A stretch of DNA of 64,000 nucleotides from Lysobacter_L cavernae (GTDB lineage Bacteria > Pseudomonadota > Gammaproteobacteria > Xanthomonadales > Xanthomonadaceae). The notes under the pieces were generated by a model that made no database searches, was not told the origin of the DNA, and worked only from the letters and a program-made list of their open reading frames with translations. The stretch covers positions 620,001 to 684,000 of the forward strand of contig NZ_JBHRXK010000001.1 in NCBI RefSeq assembly GCF_042648505.1, in the 5' to 3' direction. Both the position numbers and the translations under genes were made by a program. Position 1 is the first letter of the stretch. Each line of letters starts with the position of its first letter. Shown one piece after another: positions 8,794 through 17,275 of the stretch.

Positions 8794-8899
8794 GAGGCCA
8801 ATTATGCGCCATCGGCCGCCATATCCGATGGACTGAAAGGTTGTCCCGCCCACCTTTCGCGCGCCGTTCTGAGGAGAAACAACCGGTCAGGAGCAGATC

Positions 8900-9577
8900 A
8901 TGGCCTGCGCAACCCCCTCGCTCGGGACGCAGTCGTCGCCATTGCGGATATCGCGCCGACGGGTGATCACCGGCCTGGGGGCGGCATGGTCGCTGATCCT
9001 GCCGGGGTCGGCCTGGGCTGCAAAAGAGCCACTCATTCGCCGTGGCACGCCACAGCTGACCCTTGGCCCCTTCTATCCATTGGACCGCCCGCCCGAGGAA
9101 GACGCGGACCTCACCCGCATTGCCGGCCAGCCGGGCCAGGCCCAGGGCACGATCATGGAATTGACGGGACGCGTGCTCAGCGAAGCGGGACTGCCCGTAT
9201 CGGGCGCCCTGATCGACCTCTGGCAAACCAACGGACTGGGCCGTTATCACCACCCCAGCGACACCACGGGCCGACCATACGACCCGAATTTCCAGGGCGC
9301 CGCCGTAATCCGCGCCGATGCGGAAGGCCGCTACTGGATCCGCACGGTCGTGCCCATGCCATACGAAAGGCGGCAGCGCCATATCCATTTTGACGTGCGC
9401 GGGAAGCGGCGGCGCCTGATGACGCAGATGTTCTTCCCCGGCGAGCCCAACGAGCGTGACACCCTGTACCCCGCCCTGCAAAGTGCGAAACTGCAGGCCG
9501 CGGTCACCGCACAGGCCATGGGGGAACGCGAGGGCGTGCGGCTCTATCGCTGGGATATCGTCCTGGCCGGCGAATAG
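8900..9577 (+). CDS. Tat-exported intradiol ring-cleavage dioxygenase family protein
   Basis: A 225-aa homologue of the catechol/protocatechuate dioxygenase family. The non-haem Fe(III) set is complete: Y116 in GLGRYHHP, Y155 in VPMPYERR, H161 and H163 in RHIHFDV. The N-terminus contains SRRRVIT followed by a hydrophobic stretch and AWA, which reads as a twin-arginine signal with cleavage near residue 41, so an extracytoplasmic enzyme. AGGAG lies 8 nt before ATG 8900. No aromatic-degradation genes are nearby, so the substrate is open. Other Tat-type intradiol family members are annotated only by domain. Confidence 0.85.
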   Translation: MACATPSLGTQSSPLRISRRRVITGLGAAWSLILPGSAWAAKEPLIRRGTPQLTLGPFYPLDRPPEEDADLTRIAGQPGQAQGTIMELTGRVLSEAGLPVSGALIDLWQTNGLGRYHHPSDTTGRPYDPNFQGAAVIRADAEGRYWIRTVVPMPYERRQRHIHFDVRGKRRRLMTQMFFPGEPNERDTLYPALQSAKLQAAVTAQAMGEREGVRLYRWDIVLAGE

Positions 9578-9630
9578 CATCGGCGAGTGGCGCCGGGAAC
9601 GCCCCCTGTTCAGCATCAGCCACCCCAAAG

Positions 9631-9660
9631 TTGCCCGCAAGCGGCTGTTGCGGCTACAAT
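9631..9660 (+). promoter_or_regulatory. Candidate sigma-70 promoter of rpsB-tsf
   Basis: TTGCCC at 9631-9636 and TACAAT at 9655-9660 are separated by 18 bp (4/6 and 5/6 matches to consensus). It is the best promoter-like pair upstream of rpsB and would give a leader of about 250 nt. Confidence 0.55.
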
Positions 9661-9666
9661 TCCGCG

Positions 9667-9916
9667 GCTTTGCGGCCGGCCCTGCCAGTCGCGCCGCCCC
9701 ACGCCAGGGCGAAAGCGGCCCGGGTTCCGTCCCGATCCGCAGGCGAATACACACCCGCTGCCACCCTCCGTGCCGGGGTGCCACGTACCTGAAAAGTACG
9801 CGGTTCGGTCACGGAAGCAGCGGGGAGGCCCAACCCCGGAACCTTCGCCCGGCCCTGCCGAGGCAGCCGCCATCACCTATCCGGCGGCCGGTTCCACTGC
9901 CTTTGGAGTTCAAGCA
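9667..9916 (+). promoter_or_regulatory. Long 5' leader of rpsB, candidate S2 autoregulatory region
   Basis: About 250 nt without a convincing gene between the candidate promoter and rpsB. It holds a small hairpin (CGTAC at 9784-9788 with GTACG at 9796-9800, loop CTGAAAA) and complementary blocks CCGGGG near 9773 and CCCCGG near 9834. In gammaproteobacteria S2 represses rpsB-tsf through its mRNA leader; that this leader does so is inference from position. Confidence 0.4.
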
Positions 9917-10735
9917 ATGCCCCAGATCACCATGCGCCAGATGCTGGAAGCCGGCGTCCACTTCGGCCACCAGACCCGTTACTGGAACCCGAAGATGGGT
10001 CCGTACATCTTCGGCGCCCGCGGCAAGATCCACATCATCAACCTCGAGAAGACCGTTCCGCTGTTCAACGACGCGATGAACTTCCTCTCGGGCATCGCCC
10101 AGAAGCGCGGCATGATCCTGTTCCTCGGCACCAAGCGCTCGGCGCGTGAGTCGATCAAGGAGGAGGCCGAGCGTTGCGGCATGCCGTACATGAACCAGCG
10201 TTGGCTGGGCGGCACGCTGACCAACTTCGCCACCGTCAAGAAGTCCGTGCAGCGCCTGAAGGAACTGGAAGCGGCCGAAACCGACGGCACCTTCCAGAAG
10301 CTGGTCAAGCACGAAGTGCTGGGCCTGCGCCGTGAGCGCGACAAGCTGGAAGCCTCGCTGGGCGGCATCAAGGACATGAACCGCCTGCCCGACGCGTTGT
10401 TCGTGATCGACATCGGCCACGAAGACATCGCGATCAAGGAAGCCAAGAAGCTCGGTATCCCGGTCATCGCCGTGGTTGACACCAACTACAACCCGGAGCT
10501 GGTCGACTACGCGATCCCGGGCAACGACGACGCCATCCGCGCCGTGCAGTTGTACGCCCGCGCCGCCGCTGACGCCGTGCTGGAAGGCAAGGCCGCTGCG
10601 CCGTCGGCCGCCAGCGTGCGCGAGGAAGACTTCGCCGAGGCCGTCGAAGGCGACGACGCCGGCGCCAAGGAAGACCGCAAGGCACCGCGCGGTCGCGCCC
10701 CGGCCAAGAAGGCACCGGCCAAGAAGGCCGAGTAA
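9917..10735 (+). CDS. rpsB: 30S ribosomal protein S2
   Basis: A 272-aa small-subunit protein. The core is typical: VHFGHQTRYWNPKM near the start, FLGTKRSARE, the RWLGGTLTNF motif, then DIGHEDIAIKEAKKLGIPVIAVVDTN. The C-terminus ends in an acidic stretch then a Lys/Ala/Pro-rich tail (APAKKAPAKKAE), longer than in E. coli. The start at 9917 has GGAG 8 nt upstream. Cotranscribed with tsf. Confidence 0.98.
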   Translation: MPQITMRQMLEAGVHFGHQTRYWNPKMGPYIFGARGKIHIINLEKTVPLFNDAMNFLSGIAQKRGMILFLGTKRSARESIKEEAERCGMPYMNQRWLGGTLTNFATVKKSVQRLKELEAAETDGTFQKLVKHEVLGLRRERDKLEASLGGIKDMNRLPDALFVIDIGHEDIAIKEAKKLGIPVIAVVDTNYNPELVDYAIPGNDDAIRAVQLYARAAADAVLEGKAAAPSAASVREEDFAEAVEGDDAGAKEDRKAPRGRAPAKKAPAKKAE

Positions 10736-10745
10736 GACCCGCGTC

Positions 10746-10775
10746 ATGCGGCCGCGCCATGCTGCGCGGCCGCAT
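10746..10775 (+). terminator. Perfect 12-bp hairpin between rpsB and tsf
   Basis: Arms 10746-10757 and 10764-10775 are exact complements with loop CATGCT. No T tract follows, so it is more likely an attenuating, processing or RNA-stability structure than a full terminator. A partial transcription block between rpsB and tsf is known in enterics. Confidence 0.5.
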
Positions 10776-10862
10776 CGCACTGTTTCGCAGGGGCGTTATC
10801 CGGCGTGATCCGATCGCGGCACCAGCCGCTCCTGCACATTCAACGAATTCCGAGGTAACCCC

Positions 10863-11744
10863 ATGGCTGAAATCACCGCTTCCCTCGTCAAGGAACTCCG
10901 CGAGCGCACTGGCGCCGGCATGATGGAGTGCAAGAAGGCGCTCGTCGAGAACAACGGCGACATCGACGCCGCGGCCGAATGGCTGCGCAAGTCGGGCTTG
11001 GCCAAGGCCGACAAGAAGGCCGACCGCGTCGCCGCCGAAGGCCGCATCGCAGTCGCCCAGGACGGCGGCAAGGCCGTGCTGGTCGAGATCAACTCCGAGA
11101 CCGACTTCGTGGCCAAGGACGAGAACTTCCTCGCTTTCGCCAACGCCGTCGCCCAGGCCGCCCTGGCTTCGGGTGCCGCCGACGCCGAAGCCCTCAAGTC
11201 GGCCAAGCTGCCGTCCGGCGAGACCGTCGAGGAAACCCGCGCCGCCGCCATCTCCAAGCTCGGCGAGAACATCCAGGTGCGCCGACTGGTCGTTGCCAAC
11301 AGCGCCAACAACGTTGCCGCCTATGTCCACGGCGGCCGCATCGGCGTGCTGATCGAGGTCAAGGGCGGCGACGCCGAACTGGCCCGTGGCCTGGCGATGC
11401 ACGTCGCTGCGATGAACCCGCCGCACATCAAGGCGTCCGACGTCCCGGCCGAGTTCGTGGCCAAGGAAAAGGAAATCGAGCTGGCCAAGATGTCCGACAA
11501 GGACAAGGCCAAGCCGGCCGACATCCTCGAGAAGATCATCAGCGGCAAGATCGCCAAGATCGTCAACGAGGTCACCCTGTACGGCCAGCCGTACGTGCTC
11601 GACACCAACCAGACCGTCGAGCAGGTGCTCAAGGCCGCCGGTGCCGAGGTCGTCAGCTCGCAGCGCATCGCCGTCGGCGAGGGTATCGAGAAGGTGGTCG
11701 AGGACTACGCTGCCGAAGTCATGAAGCAGGCAGGCTTGGCGTAA
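10863..11744 (+). CDS. tsf: Translation elongation factor Ts
   Basis: Guanine-nucleotide exchange factor for EF-Tu, 293 aa. The N-terminal UBA-like module (SLVKELRERTGAGMMECKKAL) and the TDFVAKDENF motif that contacts EF-Tu are both present. ATG 10863 follows GAGGTAACCCC. It ends just before a good terminator. Confidence 0.98.
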   Translation: MAEITASLVKELRERTGAGMMECKKALVENNGDIDAAAEWLRKSGLAKADKKADRVAAEGRIAVAQDGGKAVLVEINSETDFVAKDENFLAFANAVAQAALASGAADAEALKSAKLPSGETVEETRAAAISKLGENIQVRRLVVANSANNVAAYVHGGRIGVLIEVKGGDAELARGLAMHVAAMNPPHIKASDVPAEFVAKEKEIELAKMSDKDKAKPADILEKIISGKIAKIVNEVTLYGQPYVLDTNQTVEQVLKAAGAEVVSSQRIAVGEGIEKVVEDYAAEVMKQAGLA

Positions 11745-11770
11745 GCCGAGCGTTCTGTCCGCAGTACCGG

Positions 11771-11800
11771 AAAGGCCGCGAGCGATCGCGGCCTTTTCGC
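11771..11800 (+). terminator. Rho-independent terminator after tsf
   Basis: An 11-bp perfect stem (11771-11781 with 11786-11796), a GCGA tetraloop and a TTTT end, 27 nt after the tsf stop. It closes the rpsB-tsf unit. Confidence 0.85.
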
Positions 11801-11853
11801 TTTCTGGGGGCGGCGACGTCGCAGGCTCTGCCCGCCAGTTGCAAGAAAAAGAA

Positions 11854-11884
11854 TCTGGAAAAGCCCGTCCTGGACTTTTCCAGA
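11854..11884 (-). terminator. Candidate terminator for the minus-strand receptor unit
   Basis: A 10-bp perfect stem (11854-11863 with 11875-11884, 11-nt loop), followed on the minus strand by TTCTTTTTCTTG. It lies about 420 nt past the stop of the 12305-15151 receptor and is oriented to end minus-strand transcripts. Confidence 0.55.
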
Positions 11885-12304
11885 CATGCCGGCGCGGGGC
11901 CGCTCCGGCATTGCCGGACGGATCCCGTGGTATCCGCCCGGCGGCGCGCCGTCCTGGCACGCACAATCGCATCTGGCACGGGATCGAGCCGGCTCACCCG
12001 CCTCATCGAGACACCGTGCAACCCCCGCTGCCGGCAAGGCGATACCGGAATGCGTGGGCCACCGACGCGTCTGCGTCGGAAGATTTTTCTGCATGTCGGC
12101 TCCCCGCCCTGCCCAACCGGACGCTGCGGTCCGAGGGAAGGAGTGCGCCATCCTTGGCGCTGAGGCTTCCGTCTGGAAGCTCCACTGTCCTTAACGCAGG
12201 GATGACGTGACCTCCCTACCCTCTCCATCACCGATGCGGGTGACCGTGCGCCGTCCCTGCAGATTCGGCCCTTCCGCCATCCCCCAGGGCGAATCCCCAG
12301 GGAT
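11885..12304. other. Intergenic stretch without a supported gene
   Basis: Some 420 bp between the tsf region and the end of the minus-strand receptor. Only overlapping short frames of skewed composition are found. One 7-bp hairpin (CCGACGC 12062-12068 with GCGTCGG 12073-12079) is followed on the plus strand by a T5 run at 12084-12088 and may be a weak plus-strand terminator. Confidence 0.4.
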
Positions 12305-15151
12305 TCAGAAGCGGTAGGCGGCGCTGACCAGGTAATAACGGCCGACAGGGTCGTCGAAGGCGATGTCGTAGCCCCCCTTCCCGACGTCGTAGTTGACCGG
12401 CTCGCGGTCGCCAAGGTTGTTCACGTTCAACGAGAGTCGCCAGCCGGCGATACCGGCATAGGCCAGATACAGGTCGGCGGTGCTCGTGGCCGGGGTCCGG
12501 CATTTGCGCACCGCGGCATTCCATGACGGGCACGGCTGCCCAGGCAGGTCCACGTTGACGGGGCCCAGTCCGTGCAGATTCAGCGCGGTGGTCCAATCCC
12601 CATAGGCCCATTCGACGCCCGCCAGCACGGCACGCTTCGGAGCGCCAAATCCGGCGTAGTCGAATGCGGTGTCACCGGCGTCGCTCTGTCGACGCAACTG
12701 ATCGAGCAGGCTGCCGGACAGGCGCAGGGTAAAACGTCCGTGACGCTCGCTCTCGATGCGGTACTCGGACTGCAGCTCCCACCCGCTGACATCGGTGCGG
12801 CCGATGTTGTCGAAGTAGTCGTTGACCGCAATCAGCAGCCCCGACTCATCACGCACCAGCGACCCCGGAAACGAGCCGTCGGTGCCCGCTGCCGCGATCG
12901 GCACGATCTCGTTGCGGCGGCGGATCTGGAAATAATCGAGGCTGAGGCTTAAAGCGGCGGACGGAGCCCACACCAGGCCGATGGTGCTGCTGCGCGAAGT
13001 CTCGGGCTGCAGGTTCGGGTTTTCGATCGAACCGCGATCGACGAGGCAGTAGCGGGTGCCGTTTTCGAGCTGGGCCGAGATTTCGCAGGGGGCCAGCACC
13101 TCGGTCTCCAGCACTGCATCCAGGTTACGGATGACACTGGGACGCCGCATCTCGAACAACGAAGGCGCCCGGTAGCCGGTGGCGCTGGTCGCACGCAGGG
13201 TCAACGAGTCCAGCACGTTCCACTTCAGTCCCAGCTTCGGTGAGGACTCGCTGCCGTAGCCTTGGCGGTGATCGATGCGCCAGGCCAGGTCGACCAGCAA
13301 CCGTTGCGCCAACGGCAGGCTCAGTTCGGCGTACAGCGCCGAACTGTTGCGGCTCTCGTCGATATGACTCTTCTGCGCACCCAGCGCCACGTCGTGTTCG
13401 AGTATCAATGCGTCGGGGTGGTTGCTCAGTGTGTCGCGGCTGATCTCGATGCCAATCGCCGCCTGCGCCTTGCCTGCCGGCAGTGCAAACCAGGGGCCAT
13501 TGAAACCGAAGACCAGTTGATCGAGCGCCGCCTCGCCCTTCACCCCGACCTGGGGCGAAAGCTCGGCCAGCAGCGCCTGCGGATTACCGGCCACGTTGAA
13601 GCGGTAAGTCAGCTCGTCGATGGAACGGCTAAACACGCTGTCACGCACCAGCCCGTCGATCCGGTTGTCGACATCGTTGCGGTGATGGAGCAGGTCAGCC
13701 TGCCACTGCCAATTGCCGCGCTGACCGGTGAGGCCGATGCTGATGTCCTGCGTCCGCGCCCGGCTGCGGCTGCGCACCGGGCCGATGTCGAAGAACACGT
13801 AATTGAGGTAGGTCGGACTCCCCGGATCGACGTCGTCGGGATGCCCGTACGGCAGGATCACGCTGCCGTATATCGGAGCTCCTTGCAGCGATTGGTCGAC
13901 CTGGCTCAGGCGCACACTCGCGCGCAGATCCAGCGAATCGGTCAAGGGCTGGAGCAGGTACCCGTAGACCGCCAGGCTTTCCATCCGCGGCTGCAAGGTG
14001 ATGTAAGGCGGCCTGTCGAACAGGCAACCGCCGGCGGTCGCATGCAGGGACGGTGGGCATGCCTCCTGCACCAGCTCGCCGTCGAAGGTGTGGTAGCCCA
14101 ACGGGAGCCGCCAGTCGCCGAGGCCGAAGCGCCGCAGGTCGGAGCTTCGCCAGTCACGATCACGGCCGAGCAGCGCATCACGCTGGAAGTAATCGGCGCT
14201 CAGCAGGAAGAAACCGCCGGAGGCGGTGTCCTGGCCATAACTCAGTGAAAGCCGGCGTTGCTCGGTATCACCGCGGTCGGAAAGGCCGTAACGCGCGACG
14301 ACTTCACCACCCTCCTGCTCGCGCTTGAGGATGATGTTGACCACGCCGGCCATGGCATCGGCGCCGTAGATGGCCGAGGCGCCGCCCCGGATGATCTCGA
14401 TGCGTTCGATCATGCTCAACGGAATCCCGTTGAGATCGGTCAACCCGCCCAGGTCGGCCGAAGCCAGTCCGTAATTGGCCACGCGTCGCCCATCGACCAG
14501 GAACAACGTCGCCCGCGGCCCCAGCCCGTACAGGCTCGCGGTCGCCGCCGCGGCGAAGGGTTGTTGCGTCTGGAACGCGCCTTCCGAGGCAACATCGACC
14601 GGATGGTGACTGGTCATGCCCGGCTGATGGCTGAGCACTTCAAACAGGGTCTGGTAGCCGCTGGCTTCGATCTGCGCGCGGCTGATCAGGGTCGACGGCA
14701 TCGTCGAGACCACGTCGAGGCGTTCGCGCGGAATGTGCGTGCCGGTAACCTGCACCGTCGCCATTTCGACCGGTTCGTCGAACGAGGCCCCCCGTCGCGG
14801 CCGCGGTGTCGCTCCAGCATCGGGCAGACGCTGCACCAGGAAGGTATTGGCATTGACCGGCACGGCCTGCAGACCAGAGTGCTCCAGCAGCAGGGCCAAT
14901 GCCTGTTGCGGGCTCAACGTGGCCTGCAGGCCACGCGCACGCTGTCCTTCGACCAGCTCCGGCGCGTACAGGATCTGCAGCCGGCTCTGTGTCGCCAATG
15001 CCTGCAAGCTGCGGCCAAGCGCGCCGGCGGGAATGCTGAAGCGGGTTTCAGCGACGGTGCCCTGGGCCTGAGCGGCCAGGACCGGCCTGGCAAGCCAGGC
15101 CCCGGACAAGGCACCGAAGATGGCGAAGGTGTACCGAAACTTCCTGGCCAT
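12305..15151 (-). CDS. TonB-dependent transducer with STN signalling domain (FecA type)
   Basis: A 948-aa outer-membrane receptor. It shows a signal peptide (cleavage near AAQA, residues 26-30), then an STN (secretin/TonB short N-terminal) domain at about residues 35-110 (FSIPAGALGRSLQALA...), a plug domain (LISRAQIEASGYQTLFEVL, RGGASAIYGADAMAGVVNII) and a beta-barrel ending in the aromatic residue F. STN domains touch FecR-type anti-sigma factors, and fecR and fecI homologues lie immediately upstream, so this is the signal input of that system. The ligand is unknown. Start ATG 15151, 95 nt after fecR. Confidence 0.93.
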   Translation of the reverse strand: MARKFRYTFAIFGALSGAWLARPVLAAQAQGTVAETRFSIPAGALGRSLQALATQSRLQILYAPELVEGQRARGLQATLSPQQALALLLEHSGLQAVPVNANTFLVQRLPDAGATPRPRRGASFDEPVEMATVQVTGTHIPRERLDVVSTMPSTLISRAQIEASGYQTLFEVLSHQPGMTSHHPVDVASEGAFQTQQPFAAAATASLYGLGPRATLFLVDGRRVANYGLASADLGGLTDLNGIPLSMIERIEIIRGGASAIYGADAMAGVVNIILKREQEGGEVVARYGLSDRGDTEQRRLSLSYGQDTASGGFFLLSADYFQRDALLGRDRDWRSSDLRRFGLGDWRLPLGYHTFDGELVQEACPPSLHATAGGCLFDRPPYITLQPRMESLAVYGYLLQPLTDSLDLRASVRLSQVDQSLQGAPIYGSVILPYGHPDDVDPGSPTYLNYVFFDIGPVRSRSRARTQDISIGLTGQRGNWQWQADLLHHRNDVDNRIDGLVRDSVFSRSIDELTYRFNVAGNPQALLAELSPQVGVKGEAALDQLVFGFNGPWFALPAGKAQAAIGIEISRDTLSNHPDALILEHDVALGAQKSHIDESRNSSALYAELSLPLAQRLLVDLAWRIDHRQGYGSESSPKLGLKWNVLDSLTLRATSATGYRAPSLFEMRRPSVIRNLDAVLETEVLAPCEISAQLENGTRYCLVDRGSIENPNLQPETSRSSTIGLVWAPSAALSLSLDYFQIRRRNEIVPIAAAGTDGSFPGSLVRDESGLLIAVNDYFDNIGRTDVSGWELQSEYRIESERHGRFTLRLSGSLLDQLRRQSDAGDTAFDYAGFGAPKRAVLAGVEWAYGDWTTALNLHGLGPVNVDLPGQPCPSWNAAVRKCRTPATSTADLYLAYAGIAGWRLSLNVNNLGDREPVNYDVGKGGYDIAFDDPVGRYYLVSAAYRF

Positions 15152-15246
15152 TCATCCGGCAGTCGGGCTTTGCACTGGCCTTCACATTACGCAAGCCCAC
15201 CCGGCCATGCAATGCGCGCGCCGGTGCTGGCGCGTGCTTCCGACGC

Positions 15247-16236
15247 CTATTGCGGCGGGCCGTGCAGGACGATCTCGTGTTGGCCGATGCGCTCGGTCCG
15301 CAGTGACCAGCCGCGCTCCAGCGCGGCTGCCAAGGCAGTCTGATCACCGACATGGAATACACCGCTGATCTCAAGCCCGGCCAGCGCGGGATCGCCCAGG
15401 CGCAGTTGCAGGGACGAGTAGCGATTCATCTCCTCCAGCAACCGGTCGAGGCGCTGCTGCTTGAACACCAGGTCGCCCTGCGGCCAGGCACTGGCCACGG
15501 CCAGATCGAGCGGCCGCTTGTCCTGGAGAGTGCCGTCCGCTTCGACCGTGATCTGTTCGCCCGGTACCAGGACACGGCGCTGCTCCGTACCCTCGGCCAC
15601 GGCAGCAACCTCCACGCTGCCGTCGAGCAGGCCGACATTGACCGTCTCATCGAGCCGACTGACCTGGAAGGTCGTGCCGATATCGCGCACGGTGCTGGCG
15701 CCGGCCCTGACCAGGAACGGACGCCGCCGGTCCAGGCCCACCACGAACTGCGCGCGACCGCGTTGCAACTCGACCAGGCGCCGCTCGCCATCAAACCGTG
15801 CCACGAGCGCCGATTCGGTATCGAGCAACACCACGGTGCCATCGTTCAGGACGACCTCGCGCTGTTCGCCTCGCGCAGCGGCGTACTCCTCGACCGTGCC
15901 CTGTGGCGCACGCAGCCACCAGAAGGCCGCACCCGCGGTCACCACCAATGCCGCCGCCAGCGCCGACAGCAGCGGCTGCCATCGGCGTCGCGATGGCGCC
16001 GCGGCAGCGGGCTTGCGCCGTGCACTGCGCGCAGCCGCGCGGATCAGCTCGTCGGACGACAGGGATGCTGCCAATGCATGAATCCGCTCGGCCTCCAGGT
16101 ATGCCTCGATGTTGCCCGGGGATTGGGCCAGCCAATCCTCAAATGCAGTGCGCTCGGGCGCGCTGCATTCCGGCGACAGCAGCCGCGCCAGCCAGGCTTC
16201 CGCCTGGCCCTCGTGCAAGGGCGACGTCGTGCTCAC
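15247..16236 (-). CDS. fecR: FecR-family anti-sigma / sigma regulator
   Basis: A 329-aa inner-membrane protein. The cytoplasmic N-terminal DUF4880-like part (QAEAWLARLLSPECS... FEDWLAQSPGN), a membrane span at residues 87-109, and the periplasmic FecR domain (GEQREVVLNDGTVVLLDTES, then VRDIGTTFQV) are in the family order. A C-terminal segment resembles the STN-like end that meets the receptor. The start is GTG and overlaps the sigma-factor stop (GTGA). It should relay receptor occupancy to the sigma factor. Confidence 0.92.
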   Translation of the reverse strand: MSTTSPLHEGQAEAWLARLLSPECSAPERTAFEDWLAQSPGNIEAYLEAERIHALAASLSSDELIRAAARSARRKPAAAAPSRRRWQPLLSALAAALVVTAGAAFWWLRAPQGTVEEYAAARGEQREVVLNDGTVVLLDTESALVARFDGERRLVELQRGRAQFVVGLDRRRPFLVRAGASTVRDIGTTFQVSRLDETVNVGLLDGSVEVAAVAEGTEQRRVLVPGEQITVEADGTLQDKRPLDLAVASAWPQGDLVFKQQRLDRLLEEMNRYSSLQLRLGDPALAGLEISGVFHVGDQTALAAALERGWSLRTERIGQHEIVLHGPPQ

Positions 16237-16823
16237 AACGTCCCCTCGGATTCAATACCGCTTTGCTTGAACTTCATGCGCAGCAGCGTCAGCGCCTTGC
16301 CGATGTGCTTCTCGACGGCCTTTACCGATATGCCGCAATGGCGCGCGATCTCGCTGTAACTCATGCCCTCGATCCGATTGAGCAGGTACACCTGCCGGCA
16401 CCGTTCGGGCAATTGCAGGATGACCGCCCGTACCAACGCCAGCTCCTGCTCATGGGCAATGCGTTGATCGTGTGCCGGCTCGAACGACGGCAGCGTGTGG
16501 AAATCCTCGTCAAGGCTGACGTGCGCGGCAGCATGCCGGCTGAGTTCGCGGCGGCCGCGGTCGTTGAGGACATTGAGCGCGATGCGGTACATCAGCGGCT
16601 TGAGCTGTTCCGGCGGCTGCGCGCGGTAGCGGATCAGGCGCACCATGGCTTCCTGGGCGATGTCCTTGGCATCCTCCTCGCTGGCACGCTTGCCGAGAAA
16701 GGCAATCAGCGGCCCACGCTGCTCACGCAGGAACCTATCGAAATCGCCGTCTACCGAGCCACTCGACCCGGAATCCTCCGTCCATCCAATCGGGGCCAAG
16801 GCCTTGACCGGAAACCGATTCAC
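16233..16823 (-). CDS. fecI: ECF sigma factor, FecI-like
   Basis: Sigma factor that would transcribe the downstream receptor. Region 2 is seen as SEEDAKDIAQEAMVRLIRYR and PLMYRIALNVLNDRGRRE; region 4 as LPERCRQVYLLNRIEGMSYSEIARHCG with SVKAVEKHIGKAL as recognition helix. The start is uncertain: GTG 16823 gives 196 aa, near the family length, with a weak ribosome site; a TTG 9 codons downstream is possible. It ends overlapping fecR. Confidence 0.9.
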   Translation of the reverse strand: MNRFPVKALAPIGWTEDSGSSGSVDGDFDRFLREQRGPLIAFLGKRASEEDAKDIAQEAMVRLIRYRAQPPEQLKPLMYRIALNVLNDRGRRELSRHAAAHVSLDEDFHTLPSFEPAHDQRIAHEQELALVRAVILQLPERCRQVYLLNRIEGMSYSEIARHCGISVKAVEKHIGKALTLLRMKFKQSGIESEGTL

Positions 16824-17202
16824 GCGCAGCCCCGCAGAAGCCACGACGCAGTCCGGTCGCGGTCCCCTGGAAGCGGCAGATTCGATTTCCCTGATTTCAT
16901 GGCTCGCAGCAATCACTCCGACGCGAATCCGGTCATCGGCGGCAACAGCCCCCGCACGTCCCCCGGGAGCCTTGCACACCGTGGCGTGCCCGCCGTCCTG
17001 GACCGGCCCGAGACCGCCCCCCTCTGGGACTTTGTAGCACGCATGGCGCGGGACGTCAGGCGTCCGACGCCTCCGCCCCACTGCCCGCAACAGCCCCGAT
17101 TCGGTTTTTGCCAGCCTCTCCATGCAAGCCATAACGCAGGAGGCCGCCGCCACCCCACTTTCATGGCCGTAACACACGCATACCTGGCGGGGCACCCCTA
17201 AT
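16824..17202. other. Upstream region of the sigma-factor unit, no gene supported
   Basis: An open minus-strand frame continues upstream from fecI to about 17195, but its translation is Arg/Gly/Pro-rich and unlike any sigma-factor N-terminus. It is taken as 5' untranslated and promoter DNA. No clear -35/-10 pair was found. Confidence 0.4.
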
Positions 17203-17233
17203 GAAAAAATGCCGCCGGGATCCCCGGCGGCAT
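17203..17233 (-). terminator. Rho-independent terminator after the 17276-20296 receptor
   Basis: An 11-bp perfect stem (17209-17219 with 17223-17233, 3-nt loop) runs into TTTTTTC on the minus strand, about 43 nt past the receptor stop. It separates the receptor from the fecI-fecR-receptor unit. Confidence 0.88.
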
Positions 17234-17275
17234 ATCTAAACGGCCAGAACCTCCCGGCTCTGGCCAGAGGAGCGA

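Noticed and set aside
8021..9784. Apparent long N-terminal extension fused to glnD
   Set aside because: It runs through map and the dioxygenase gene in another frame; GlnD begins at the ATGA junction with map.
16824..17195. Upstream extension of the fecI frame
   Set aside because: Would give a 124-residue Arg/Gly-rich N-terminus unknown in ECF sigma factors.
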